A DNA stretch of 47,387 nucleotides from Candidatus Kerfeldbacteria bacterium RIFCSPHIGHO2_12_FULL_48_17 (GCA_001818775.1 MHKD01000011.1:1-47387), one strand, 5' to 3'. Counted from the stretch's first letter, positions 8,835-16,222 are shown. The notes: generated by a model from the sequence alone, not told the origin. Numbers and translations: made by a program.

Positions 8835-10259
8835 CTATCTTGCACTCTGATTTGAATGACTATATTGATCAGATAGATTGCGCATGGTGATGTCATGGGT
8901 GACCAACCAACGGAGCGTTCCTTCCATCTTTTTTCGCAAGCCGTCAATGTTTCTCAATTCATCCGGCCCCCATGCTTCACCGGTTTTTCGATTCCCAACT
9001 AACAAAAGTCCGGAATATATCCCTTCTTGTTCCAACGGTAAAACCAGACTGATGTTATGTTTTTTGAGTTTAGCAGAAAAATCTTGTTGTTTATGGTAAT
9101 TTTTATAATAGTTCCTGGCCAGCAGACCCTGCTTTTTCGTTTCAAAAAACGTCCAAATTTCCTCATAAAAACTTCTGGTTATGTAGATTTTTTTCGGATA
9201 GAAAAATAATTGTTCATCGGATCGTGGAACGAGACGTATGAATAATGCAGCAGATTCCAGCTGCAATGTGCGCGCAATGTTCTCGAGGATGGCAGGGATT
9301 TTCTGATTGAGTGTTCCGGTTGTCTGCGTTTCCGCTTCAATTTTACTGAGCAGTTCGATGATGTCTATATCATACGCCGGCCAGAATCGATTTATGACTT
9401 TCCTGATGAGATTTTTCAGGGTATCGAAGAAGAGTGTCACAGCCAGAATCAAAAGTAGGAGCACTTGCCATTCCTGAACGGCTATGTAAGGACTCAGAAC
9501 AGATTTCAGGAATAAAAAACCGTATATAAAAATTGACAGCGTGATAAAGAGCGAAGCCCCGTAGATGACTCCACGCCGGATGATAAGCTGTAAATCGAAC
9601 AGACGGTGCCGCAGGATGGCATAGGCAAAACTTGAGAGGAAAATAAGTGATGCTGGAATCTGAAGCATAACAAGGTGATTATAGCCAATGACAAGAGGGA
9701 GTAAAAGGCTGAACACAAGAGGGAAAATTGCAAAGCCTACCACACCAAATAGAATGATTTTAAGCTGCAGTTTATTTTTGGTAGTCGATTTTTTTAATTC
9801 CTGAATAATGCGAAAAACTAGCAAAATAAAAAGAGCCGCTTGATACGCGGTGTAAAAAGGCAAGAGCACACCACTCTTACCGTCAGTGTAGTAGTCTAGG
9901 GCGTAATTATGCACGTCGTATATTATTAACTTATCTATTAACGGCACTATAAAGAAAATTGTCCCTAAAAAGATGAGAACAGCCAGATATTTTTTGTTGC
10001 AGTGCTGTTTCGTAAAGTATTCAAACCAAATAAGAGCTACAGGCGTCATTAAAGCGGCTGCTGAGTAAGTAAGTTCTGTAAAAGTAATACTTCGCAACAC
10101 TCCCATAAGGATATTGAACAATATCCACAGCATTATTATCAGTGACAGAAGACCAAAGAGTTTGTGTTCTATCTTTCGCCCGGCCCTTAAAACAAAAATT
10201 CCGAGCGCAAGACTGAAAAAAAATGCAAAAATGTAGATAATGAGTGGGATCATAGACAT
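8835..10259 (-). CDS. Receptor-like membrane protein: multi-TM sensor plus GAF-like domain, no kinase (copy A)
   Basis: 474 residues and the tandem paralogue of the preceding entry, with the same layout: about eight membrane helices, the RHRLFDLQLIIRR linker, a GAF-like domain, and no kinase. By eye the C-terminal halves are nearly identical even at DNA level (three differences in the 60 bases at 7801 and 9241), whereas the first membrane helices have diverged strongly. It is the first gene of the minus-strand operon, with a plausible sigma-70 promoter about 50 bases upstream. No SD site precedes the ATG. That the divergent part holds the ligand pocket is a guess. Confidence 0.8.
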   Translation of the reverse strand: MSMIPLIIYIFAFFFSLALGIFVLRAGRKIEHKLFGLLSLIIMLWILFNILMGVLRSITFTELTYSAAALMTPVALIWFEYFTKQHCNKKYLAVLIFLGTIFFIVPLIDKLIIYDVHNYALDYYTDGKSGVLLPFYTAYQAALFILLVFRIIQELKKSTTKNKLQLKIILFGVVGFAIFPLVFSLLLPLVIGYNHLVMLQIPASLIFLSSFAYAILRHRLFDLQLIIRRGVIYGASLFITLSIFIYGFLFLKSVLSPYIAVQEWQVLLLLILAVTLFFDTLKNLIRKVINRFWPAYDIDIIELLSKIEAETQTTGTLNQKIPAILENIARTLQLESAALFIRLVPRSDEQLFFYPKKIYITRSFYEEIWTFFETKKQGLLARNYYKNYHKQQDFSAKLKKHNISLVLPLEQEGIYSGLLLVGNRKTGEAWGPDELRNIDGLRKKMEGTLRWLVTHDITMRNLSDQYSHSNQSAR

Positions 10260-10305
10260 GCGTTAAGAATAAATAAAATCCTGAAGACGCCCATCTCTGC
10301 TTAAC

Positions 10306-10333
10306 ACAGTATCTTTTCTGGTAAGTTTGTCAA
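10306..10333 (-). promoter_or_regulatory. Promoter of the receptor/synthase/kinase operon
   Basis: On the minus strand a perfect -35 TTGACA (10328-10333) is followed after 16 bases by TACTGT (10306-10311), then about 46 bases to the ATG at 10259. It would separate this operon from the CoA-ligase-like gene upstream. The -10 is only a moderate match. Confidence 0.5.
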
Positions 10334-10412
10334 ACCGTCAGCGTCTCCCAACAAAAAATTTCATAGATTTCGGCCATATTCCACAAATATGTAAACAGCG
10401 GCTGACAATTGT

Positions 10413-11834
10413 TTAAACGCGTCTGTCCACAATCCTTTTTTCTTTCAATTCACTTTCCATACCCAGTGCGTTGATGAGCAGTTGGCGATCATGCATGTTT
10501 ACCACAGGGCGCACCGCGAGTTCTCGGGCTACATATTCTTCCACCATAACATCACAGGCGGTGCATTCCTCCCCGTGCACACAGGCGACATTCACATGAA
10601 GTTCATCCAACTCAAACACGTCATTATCTTTTTTACGAATTTCCACCTGCCATTCATCTATCTCTTTCATTCCATTTAATAAAGGGTAAAAAGCGTTGAG
10701 ATTCACCAGTTCGCCTTTCACTTTGCTCAATCGTAGTTCCTTGTGTTCGGATTTTCGTTCAATTTCGTAGTGTAAACGCGGCGTCGTTCGCCCGCAGTGC
10801 GTACATGGCTCGTATGTTAATCCTGCGCACATATCCCCTGTCCGGTAACGCATCACCGTTGAACCACGCCAGTCCAGAGCAGTGTACACTATCTCACCCG
10901 GTTGCCCTTCTTTGACACGCTGTCCTTCTTCATCAACCAGTTCTACAAATTCAAGGTCTGGGTAGAGGTGATAGCCACTTTCTTCATGGCACTGCACCCA
11001 GGCTGTTTTCGCTTCCGTTGAGGCAAAAGTTGATAATATCGTTACGTCGGGAAACATTCCTTTGATTTTTTCGCGGAGTCCAGGTGAAACCCTTTCGCCG
11101 CCAAAAATTATGTGCCGAAGTTTTGGAAAGTTTCTTCCCTGGCGTTTTGCTTCTTTTACAAGATGATAACCATAGCCCGGTAAGGATATAAGAATCGTTG
11201 CTTCCATTTTTTGCAGCGCGTTCAGAATTTTTTCAGTACCGAGAATTTTACCACCGCCTGTATGAAGACAGCGTATTCCGACTGCTTCGGTTGCTTTTTG
11301 CACCTGCCAAAAGGCAAGATGGGGAGCAAAAGGGAAGGCATTGACTACTATGTCTTCTTTAGCGAGACCGGCTGTTTGAAAAATACGGCTGCCGGTTTGC
11401 GCAAGGGTCGCCAGATCGCGTGCTGAATAGAGAAAGGGAATTTGGGCGGAGCTTCGGCCGGTTGTGAAGTGTATGTGAATCGGTTTGAATTCTCTTTCCA
11501 GCGATTCATGTAGATTACCTGTGATCATGTATTTTATCAGGCGCGATTTTGGGTAATGTTTTTTTATTGCTGCCGTGTCGGGCTGCAGAATAAACTGACG
11601 GGGTTTGTCAGGAATATTTTCTGTTGGGAGAATATCCTGTTTGGAAATAAGAGGAATTTTTTGCAGATCGCCCGTGTTTTGTATATCCGACGGTTTTATT
11701 GCGTGTTTTTTCAGGTGATCGCGGAGGAAAGGATGGAAAGGCAAAAGGTGCTTTATAAAAAAGCGCAGTTTTTTGTTTTGGATATTTTCGATTTTTCGCC
11801 TGGGTAGGCGCGACAGGGTTTCCCAGTTTTTCAT
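10413..11834 (-). CDS. Adenylate-forming enzyme, phenylacetate-CoA ligase (PaaK)-like
   Basis: 473 residues of the ANL superfamily in the PaaK-like branch, which activates a carboxylic acid as an acyl-adenylate and usually passes it to CoA. Visible motifs are the phosphate-binding FTTGRSS, the STFASTEA segment near the adenine site, GEIVYT, and YRTGDM with the ribose-binding Asp. A Cys pair (PCTHCGR) typical of PaaK-like proteins follows. A C-terminal domain from about residue 370 is somewhat divergent and Cys-containing. It lies upstream of the oxoamine synthase operon on the same strand and divergent from a TrmB-like regulator. It could supply the acyl thioester that the synthase needs, but this is inferred from proximity. 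The family call is solid; the substrate is unknown. Confidence 0.82.
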   Translation of the reverse strand: MKNWETLSRLPRRKIENIQNKKLRFFIKHLLPFHPFLRDHLKKHAIKPSDIQNTGDLQKIPLISKQDILPTENIPDKPRQFILQPDTAAIKKHYPKSRLIKYMITGNLHESLEREFKPIHIHFTTGRSSAQIPFLYSARDLATLAQTGSRIFQTAGLAKEDIVVNAFPFAPHLAFWQVQKATEAVGIRCLHTGGGKILGTEKILNALQKMEATILISLPGYGYHLVKEAKRQGRNFPKLRHIIFGGERVSPGLREKIKGMFPDVTILSTFASTEAKTAWVQCHEESGYHLYPDLEFVELVDEEGQRVKEGQPGEIVYTALDWRGSTVMRYRTGDMCAGLTYEPCTHCGRTTPRLHYEIERKSEHKELRLSKVKGELVNLNAFYPLLNGMKEIDEWQVEIRKKDNDVFELDELHVNVACVHGEECTACDVMVEEYVARELAVRPVVNMHDRQLLINALGMESELKEKRIVDRRV

Positions 11835-11934
11835 AAACTAGTGCAAAAATCCGCAAGTTAATATTGGCATTTATACCTTTACTATGACAAATTTTACTTG
11901 TTTTGGCAATGTGGGTGCTGGTGTCGAATTTTTA

Positions 11935-11963
11935 TTGACAAGATAATCATTTTATGTCATTAT
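11935..11963 (+). promoter_or_regulatory. Promoter of the TrmB-like regulator gene
   Basis: A perfect -35 TTGACA (11935-11940) and, after 17 bases, CATTAT (11958-11963) preceded by TG at the extended -10 position. The predicted start of transcription is about 4 bases before the ATG, so the 5' leader would be almost absent. Confidence 0.5.
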
Positions 11964-11965
11964 CT
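11941..11965. promoter_or_regulatory. Putative TrmB operator (inverted repeat)
   Basis: AGATAAT (11941-11947) and its exact inverse ATTATCT (11959-11965) are separated by 11 bases. They lie across the spacer and -10 of the regulator's own promoter, between the divergent regulator and CoA-ligase genes. The geometry suits a dimeric repressor controlling one or both genes. Confidence 0.5.
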
Positions 11966-11973
11966 AGGTACTT

Positions 11974-12726
11974 ATGAATGCTAATATTCCTCTCAAATCA
12001 AAGTTAAAAACCCTGGGCCTGAGTGATAATGAGGCTGATGTGTATATTTTTCTTTTGCATGAAGGTCAGGCCTCGGCCAAAGAGATTTTTCGTTCCTTGT
12101 CTTTGACGCGGGCGACTATTTACAATATTTTGGATGACCTCACGGATTTTGGTCTTTTGTCTTCTGTTCAGCAGAGTAACAAAAAAATCTATATCTGTGA
12201 ATCTCCAACGAATCTGCAGAATTTTATTCACAAACGCTTTGAACAGCTTAAAATACAGGAAAGATTGTTGGCTGATAGTATGTCGCAATTTATGGCGGAA
12301 TTTCAAAAGAGTCGAACGGACTGGCCTCAGGTGACATTTTTTGAAGGTATGGAGGGTTTGATTGCCTGTCAGGATGAGCTGATACGGAGTAGGCCGAAAA
12401 AAGCTTACGAAATAGTGAATATGGATCTTAATCCTTTTAAGGTGGATTTAAGAGAGGCTGAACATACTAAACATAAAATTCAGTTTGAATCGATCTATAC
12501 CTCAGAAAAGGGCGAAACCTTAGATCCTAAAAGTAAAGACAGTTATTTTCTACCGCGATCAGTTTTTTCAAATTTTAATATAGAAATTGTTATTTACCGT
12601 AACAGAGTGCTTATCAGTACGGTAGAACATAAAATCAGAACCATCGTTATAGACAATGAAGAAATCGCAGATGCTTTTTTGGATATTTTTCATATCATTA
12701 AGGAAAAAGCAAAAGAGAAAAAATAA
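11974..12726 (+). CDS. TrmB-family transcriptional regulator
   Basis: 250 residues. The N-terminal winged helix (about 8-75) has LGLSDNEADVYIFLLHEGQASAKEI-type sequence and the recognition helix SLTRATIYNILDDL, which is characteristic of TrmB. A short coiled coil (about 85-110) leads into an effector domain of about 140 residues with FFEGMEGLIACQDE. Family members are usually sugar- or metabolite-responsive repressors. It is transcribed away from the PaaK-like gene, and an inverted repeat overlaps its promoter, so autoregulation and control of the neighbouring operon are plausible. The ligand is unknown. Confidence 0.87.
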   Translation: MNANIPLKSKLKTLGLSDNEADVYIFLLHEGQASAKEIFRSLSLTRATIYNILDDLTDFGLLSSVQQSNKKIYICESPTNLQNFIHKRFEQLKIQERLLADSMSQFMAEFQKSRTDWPQVTFFEGMEGLIACQDELIRSRPKKAYEIVNMDLNPFKVDLREAEHTKHKIQFESIYTSEKGETLDPKSKDSYFLPRSVFSNFNIEIVIYRNRVLISTVEHKIRTIVIDNEEIADAFLDIFHIIKEKAKEKK

Positions 12727-13143
12727 AAGTAGGCAGTTACATACAATGAGAGAAAGTAAAAAATTATATGTAACCATCTGATTAGCCTTCGTTGCCACTG
12801 CTGGAGCATACATACTCTGTGATTCCATATCTGATAGGATATCGTTTTCGATAAGGTACAAAATTTAGAATCACTTTGTTAATGTGGGTTAACATTATTT
12901 CCTCTTGCGGTTTGGTTTTTGATGTTATTCATCTAATATAAGGGTAACTTTCTATTAGTTATTTGTCAATATAAACTAACAGTATAAATACATATAGAAA
13001 TTTAATACGCTAAAAATAAATAAAAATATACATTTATAGAATAGTTGTATAATTTATATTTGACATATTCTATAGAATAAGCTAAGTTACTTTATACACA
13101 CTACGTCATTAGGAGTAGGAGTTCTCAGTATTTAACATAAAGT
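12727..13143. other. AT-rich gene-free stretch
   Basis: 417 bases without a convincing gene. An imperfect terminator-like hairpin follows the regulator gene: GTTACATA at 12736-12743 pairs with TATGTAAC at 12767-12774 across a 23-base loop. The stretch from about 12940 to 13090 is strongly AT-rich. Within it TTGACA (13060-13065) is followed at once by the perfect 14-base palindrome TATTCTATAGAATA (13066-13079), a possible operator in the spacer of a promoter whose -10 (TAAGTT, 13083-13088) is weak. This would serve the 116-residue gene at 13144. Confidence 0.5.
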
Positions 13144-13494
13144 ATGCAACGGAGGGAAAAATTACCAGCCCAGCCTGATTATCCACAGGATGATATATAC
13201 ATACAGGACGCTCAAAAAGACAGTTACCACCTGAGGCAGTTTATAAGAACGCTTGCCAATATCACACAAGAGAGACACATTCACGAAATTTTTTCTTCAC
13301 TTTATGATCCTTTTGAGATAAAGGGATTGGGAAAAAGATTTTGTTTTCTGAAACAAATGCTCAACGATATCAAAGAGCCACCGCACCCCCTGCTTCGACC
13401 GGACGATCGTTTTGCCTGGGCCAAGGTGGCTCTTATGTTTCGTTATAAAAAAAGTAAATCCCTTCTTAAAAAAATTATAGAAAAAGCTGACTGA
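13144..13494 (+). CDS. Hypothetical basic protein, 116 residues
   Basis: No family recognised. The first 75 residues are charged and probably helical. The C-terminal 40 are compact and distinctive, with PPHPLLRPDDRF, then AWAKVALMF and a lysine-rich tail. The DNA for that C-terminal part is duplicated almost perfectly 2.86 kb downstream, and the two base differences are both silent. That suggests the segment is real coding sequence. A strong terminator hairpin overlaps the stop codon. There is no SD site, as for many native genes here. It stands immediately left of the RiPP cassette, so it may be the gene disrupted or used when that cassette arrived. Confidence 0.6.
   Translation: MQRREKLPAQPDYPQDDIYIQDAQKDSYHLRQFIRTLANITQERHIHEIFSSLYDPFEIKGLGKRFCFLKQMLNDIKEPPHPLLRPDDRFAWAKVALMFRYKKSKSLLKKIIEKAD
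13365..13485 (+). repeat. 121-bp direct repeat, copy 1
   Basis: Matches 16223-16343 at 119 of 121 positions. It covers the last 40 codons of the 116-residue gene, up to a run of A. The two mismatches fall at third codon positions (Phe TTT/TTC and Ala GCC/GCT). Copies 1 and 2 bracket the radical SAM/RiPP cassette. Confidence 0.95.
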
Positions 13495-13511
13495 AGTTTC
13501 AGGCAGCTTTT
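13482..13511 (+). terminator. Terminator of the 116-residue gene
   Basis: AAAAGCTG (13482-13489) pairs with CAGCTTTT (13504-13511), with an inner stem CTGA/TCAG around AGTT. The stop codon TGA lies in the inner stem. The A-rich and T-rich arms would let it act in both directions. Confidence 0.75.
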
Positions 13512-13642
13512 CGGGATTATATCTTTTTGCCAAGGTTGAGATACTGATGGGTAGCAAGGATGTTTCAGAGTCGGCGCAGAAGCGGCTGCTTTTTTAAGGA
13601 TGAGTAGAGCCGTCGCTTCTCAAAATGTGGATAACTTTACTC

Positions 13643-13670
13643 TTGTGCAATCCTCTAATTTTGTTATTAT
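13643..13670 (+). promoter_or_regulatory. Promoter of the RiPP cassette
   Basis: An extended -10 TG-T-TATTAT (TG at 13662, hexamer 13665-13670) lies 16 bases after the partial -35 TTGTGC (13643-13648). Predicted transcription starts near 13677, leaving a leader of about 60 bases before the first small ORF. Confidence 0.5.
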
Positions 13671-13738
13671 CAATGTAGATGTTTTTCAGATTATCCGAAC
13701 TCAACAGCGTAGCGACGCAAAAACCATAAGAGGTTTAT

Positions 13739-13837
13739 ATGTGTAAACGTTCTTTGAAAACATGTTTGATGACACTGGTTCTCATCTGTCTACCCGGACC
13801 GGTCGTCTGGTCGGACACAGGACAGACGCGGTTATAG
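13739..13837 (+). CDS. Small signal-peptide-like ORF (32 aa) leading the RiPP operon
   Basis: ATG at 13739 preceded by AAGAGG at SD distance. The product starts MCKRSLKTC, continues with the hydrophobic stretch LMTLVLICLPGPVVW and ends about nine residues later. It is basic at the N-terminus with a hydrophobic core, like a signal peptide or a membrane microprotein. It lies between the predicted promoter and the radical SAM gene, 34 bases upstream of the latter. It could be a secreted or membrane accessory peptide of the cassette, a leader peptide, or a fortuitous frame. Its CCGGACC/GGTCGG segment can fold into a short hairpin. Existence as a gene is uncertain. Confidence 0.4.
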   Translation: MCKRSLKTCLMTLVLICLPGPVVWSDTGQTRL

Positions 13838-13871
13838 CGTTGCTAAAACAAGCAGAAAGGAGGAGTTCATC

Positions 13872-15224
13872 ATGTCAACTAGACTCAGCGCACCCGTAGA
13901 CGTCCAAATTGAGCTGACACAAACTTGTAATTGGCAGTGTCGTCATTGTTACAATTTCTGGCGTCCAGCTCAGACAACAACGAATCTCAGTCAACATCTT
14001 TCCTGCGATAATATTATTCACATCGTGAAGGAGCTCGCCTCGAATCAAGTCCCATCAATCACAATTACCGGCGGTGAACCGTTTTCTCGGCGTAGAGAAA
14101 TTTTTATGCTACTGGAAATGACTAAGAAGGCTGGTATTCACGCATCAATCAACACAAATCTTAGTCTTGTGGGAAAAGAAGACATTGAAAAGCTCGTTGA
14201 CGAATATAACAATGTATCGATTCTCTTCTCACTTTTGTCAGCAGATGCGGCAGAGCACGAACGTCTTGCCGGTGCTCCGAGTGGCACTTACACCAAAGTA
14301 ATTAACACAGCAGCCTTAATTATCCAGCGTGGAATTCCAGTAAGTTTAAATATGGTTCTCATGCGAGAAAATCTTCATGCAATGGAGATCACTGCCCGCC
14401 TTGCTAAAAGACTTGGTACGCGCACATTTTGCGCGACCAAGGTACTCCCTAATACTCATGCGCCTGATGGTACACTTCTTCTTTCAGCAGAGGAGGTGCA
14501 TTGGTCTCTCGCTGAACTGATGCGGATTGAGGAACTGCTCGATATCCCTGTTGACATTTTAGGTTGTTATCCAAGATGTCTCCTTGTGGGCACGTCTGCG
14601 CACCAACGTTTTTCACATCGCACCTGCGTTGCTGGCTACACAACCGTTACTATCGGCGCCGATGGAGGTGTGCGACCATGCTCCCACATGGAAATGAGTT
14701 ACGGGAGTATATTTCACGAACCGCTCATTGATATCTGGGAGAAAATGGACGGCTGGCGCGAGGGTGAATTTATTCCAGAACAATGTCGTAATTGTTTGTT
14801 CCTGTCCGCATGCAGAGGAGGTTGTCGTGTTAATACACTTACGCCTGGTTTGCACAATATGGATTTTTATGCCGACCCACAGCGTCTGACCAGCTTACCA
14901 CAAAAATGTCTTACTCCCCGTATACCGGAAGAGACAAGTGATATTGTAGCCAAGTCTATAATGTGTCCGCAAGTGAAGTTTCGCAAGGAACCTTTTGGAG
15001 CGTTGATTTACACAACCAACCCCCTTGCCATCATGTTGGTAAATCACAGCACGATCGACTTTCTTATGAATGTGGCGGAAAAAAGAGAGGATTTTGACTT
15101 ATTTTCCTTCCTCGAGCAATCAGGTGCGAGAACTGAGGCAGAACGGCGTGGTGTCAAGTACCTTTATCAAAAACTCGTTCGGAAGGGATTTCTTATAACA
15201 CTAACCGAGCATGAAAGGAGGTGA
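13872..15224 (+). CDS. Radical SAM/SPASM peptide maturase with C-terminal PqqD-like recognition domain
   Basis: 450 residues. The radical SAM domain binds its [4Fe-4S] cluster through C19-x3-C23-x2-C26 (CNWQCRHC), with the SAM-binding TGGEP at 66-70. A SPASM domain follows with cysteines at 252, 270, 305, 308, 314 and 318 for auxiliary clusters. Residues about 364-447 (KFRKEPFGALIY, then AIMLVNHSTIDFL) resemble PqqD, the RiPP precursor recognition element. This layout is typical of enzymes that crosslink Cys or other side chains in ribosomal peptides (sactipeptides, ranthipeptides). It has a strong SD, AAAGGAGGA. Its stop codon lies inside the SD of the next gene, a four-cysteine peptide that is the obvious substrate. 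The enzyme class is secure; the exact chemistry is not. Confidence 0.92.
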   Translation: MSTRLSAPVDVQIELTQTCNWQCRHCYNFWRPAQTTTNLSQHLSCDNIIHIVKELASNQVPSITITGGEPFSRRREIFMLLEMTKKAGIHASINTNLSLVGKEDIEKLVDEYNNVSILFSLLSADAAEHERLAGAPSGTYTKVINTAALIIQRGIPVSLNMVLMRENLHAMEITARLAKRLGTRTFCATKVLPNTHAPDGTLLLSAEEVHWSLAELMRIEELLDIPVDILGCYPRCLLVGTSAHQRFSHRTCVAGYTTVTIGADGGVRPCSHMEMSYGSIFHEPLIDIWEKMDGWREGEFIPEQCRNCLFLSACRGGCRVNTLTPGLHNMDFYADPQRLTSLPQKCLTPRIPEETSDIVAKSIMCPQVKFRKEPFGALIYTTNPLAIMLVNHSTIDFLMNVAEKREDFDLFSFLEQSGARTEAERRGVKYLYQKLVRKGFLITLTEHERR

Positions 15225-15229
15225 TAATT

Positions 15230-15391
15230 ATGCAACAAGAAATTTTTGATGAATTAGTCGATTCGGATGAACACAATGAACAGAGAGAAGTGTTCGCTGA
15301 AGTATCGCTATTCGACGCAGAGATGGTCGGTGGCGATGAAAGCGGTGACTGCGCTTGTTTCAATTGTGATGGAAATCCTTGTCACAAATGA
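15230..15391 (+). CDS. Candidate RiPP precursor peptide, four-Cys core (53 aa)
   Basis: ATG at 15230 is preceded by AAAGGAGGTGAT, an essentially perfect anti-SD complement that also contains the stop of the maturase gene. The first 33 or so residues are acidic and leader-like (EIFDELV, then VSLFDAEMV). A Gly-Gly pair follows at 34-35, then an 18-residue tail with Cys 41, 43, 46 and 51 (CACFNCDGNPC) ending CHK. The leader/GG/Cys-rich layout directly after a SPASM maturase with an RRE is what is expected of a thioether-crosslinked peptide substrate. The strong ribosome site implies high output. Leader cleavage after GG is inferred. No dedicated transporter or C39 protease is visible in the window. 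Confidence 0.85.
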   Translation: MQQEIFDELVDSDEHNEQREVFAEVSLFDAEMVGGDESGDCACFNCDGNPCHK

Positions 15392-15419
15392 TTATTTGAT
15401 GCACATTTTTCGTAACATC

Positions 15420-15446
15420 AAGGGGAGGTTTATTACACTTCCCCTT
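15420..15446. terminator. Bidirectional terminator between precursor and peptidase genes
   Basis: AAGGGGA at 15420-15426 pairs with TCCCCTT at 15440-15446 around a loop of about 13 bases. It lies 28 bases after the precursor stop and immediately after the peptidase stop on the other strand. A T-rich stretch follows on the plus strand. Confidence 0.6.
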
Positions 15447-15447
15447 C

Positions 15448-16122
15448 TTATTTTACAAAATATTTTTTGAAATCTGCCATCACATCATGGGGATTATCAC
15501 CGAAATAGAGTGGAATACTTGTTACGGAAAAACGTGTTAATTTATGGGAATTTATTGCTGCAATAAATTTTTTCCATCCGTACAACCTTACAAAAAACAT
15601 AACGAGCAAACCGGCAATATTATAGCCGTTGTATTTTGCGGCAAATTTCCAGGAAACACCCCTGAACGGTATGTTTTTCTGCGCGATTTTTTTCCAATCC
15701 GTGGTTGATATGGAAGGTTTAAAGATTTGAGCTGCAACATATACCGATATTCCTTCCTTTAACCAATCCGACAATTTTGGATTTAATATATTTATATAAA
15801 GATGGGTCATTTCATGCAATAGTACCTGGCTTAATGTCTTCTTTGATGTGATACTGTCTTTATTATCAAATATGTAAATACAGGAGGTACTGTTTTTGGG
15901 CACATGAGCTATGAACCAGGTTGGCACCTTTTTAGTGGGAAGCGTTTTTAAAAAAGAGTTTTTATTTCGAAAAATGTGAACTGTAAGAGAAAGAAGCTGA
16001 ACAGGAAACATTCTAGCCAGTTTTTGCATATTTGAATGAGTATGCCTGATGTAAAAATCCTTTTGATATGTTCCTGGTTCGAATACAAATTTTATTTTTG
16101 TTTTCCGTCTTCTGTTGGTCAT
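15448..16122 (-). CDS. Putative zinc metallopeptidase (HExxH, gluzincin-like)
   Basis: 224 residues with HEMTH as the zinc-binding HExxH and a downstream WLKEGISVYVA in which the Glu can be the third ligand. This spacing fits gluzincins of the MA clan (M1-like fold, minimal size). The N-terminus is basic with no clear signal peptide; one hydrophobic segment (AGLLVMFFVRLYG) lies near the C-terminus. It converges on the RiPP operon, shares a terminator with it, and lies between the two 121-bp repeats, so it belongs physically to the same cassette. Leader removal from the precursor, or degradation of the modified peptide, are natural hypotheses but unproven. The catalytic motif is clear; the substrate is unknown. 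Confidence 0.75.
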   Translation of the reverse strand: MTNRRRKTKIKFVFEPGTYQKDFYIRHTHSNMQKLARMFPVQLLSLTVHIFRNKNSFLKTLPTKKVPTWFIAHVPKNSTSCIYIFDNKDSITSKKTLSQVLLHEMTHLYINILNPKLSDWLKEGISVYVAAQIFKPSISTTDWKKIAQKNIPFRGVSWKFAAKYNGYNIAGLLVMFFVRLYGWKKFIAAINSHKLTRFSVTSIPLYFGDNPHDVMADFKKYFVK

Positions 16123-16160
16123 AGTGTAATTTCGTCTCTCGTGATTTTTAATTCCTTATC

Positions 16161-16189
16161 ACTATATCAAAAGTGGCGAATAATGTCAT
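16161..16189 (-). promoter_or_regulatory. Promoter of the metallopeptidase gene
   Basis: On the minus strand ATGACA (16184-16189, five of six) is followed after 17 bases by TATAGT (16161-16166, five of six). The ATG lies about 38 bases downstream. This gives the peptidase its own promoter. Confidence 0.55.
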
Positions 16190-16222
16190 TATTGCGCAAT
16201 GCGTTTTATATCGAGTTCCCAG

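Noticed and set aside
12568-12861. A 97-codon minus-strand frame with a hydrophobic stretch, first considered as a RiPP-type peptide
   Set aside because: It begins at a TTG, has no ribosome site, and most of it is antisense to the TrmB-like gene.
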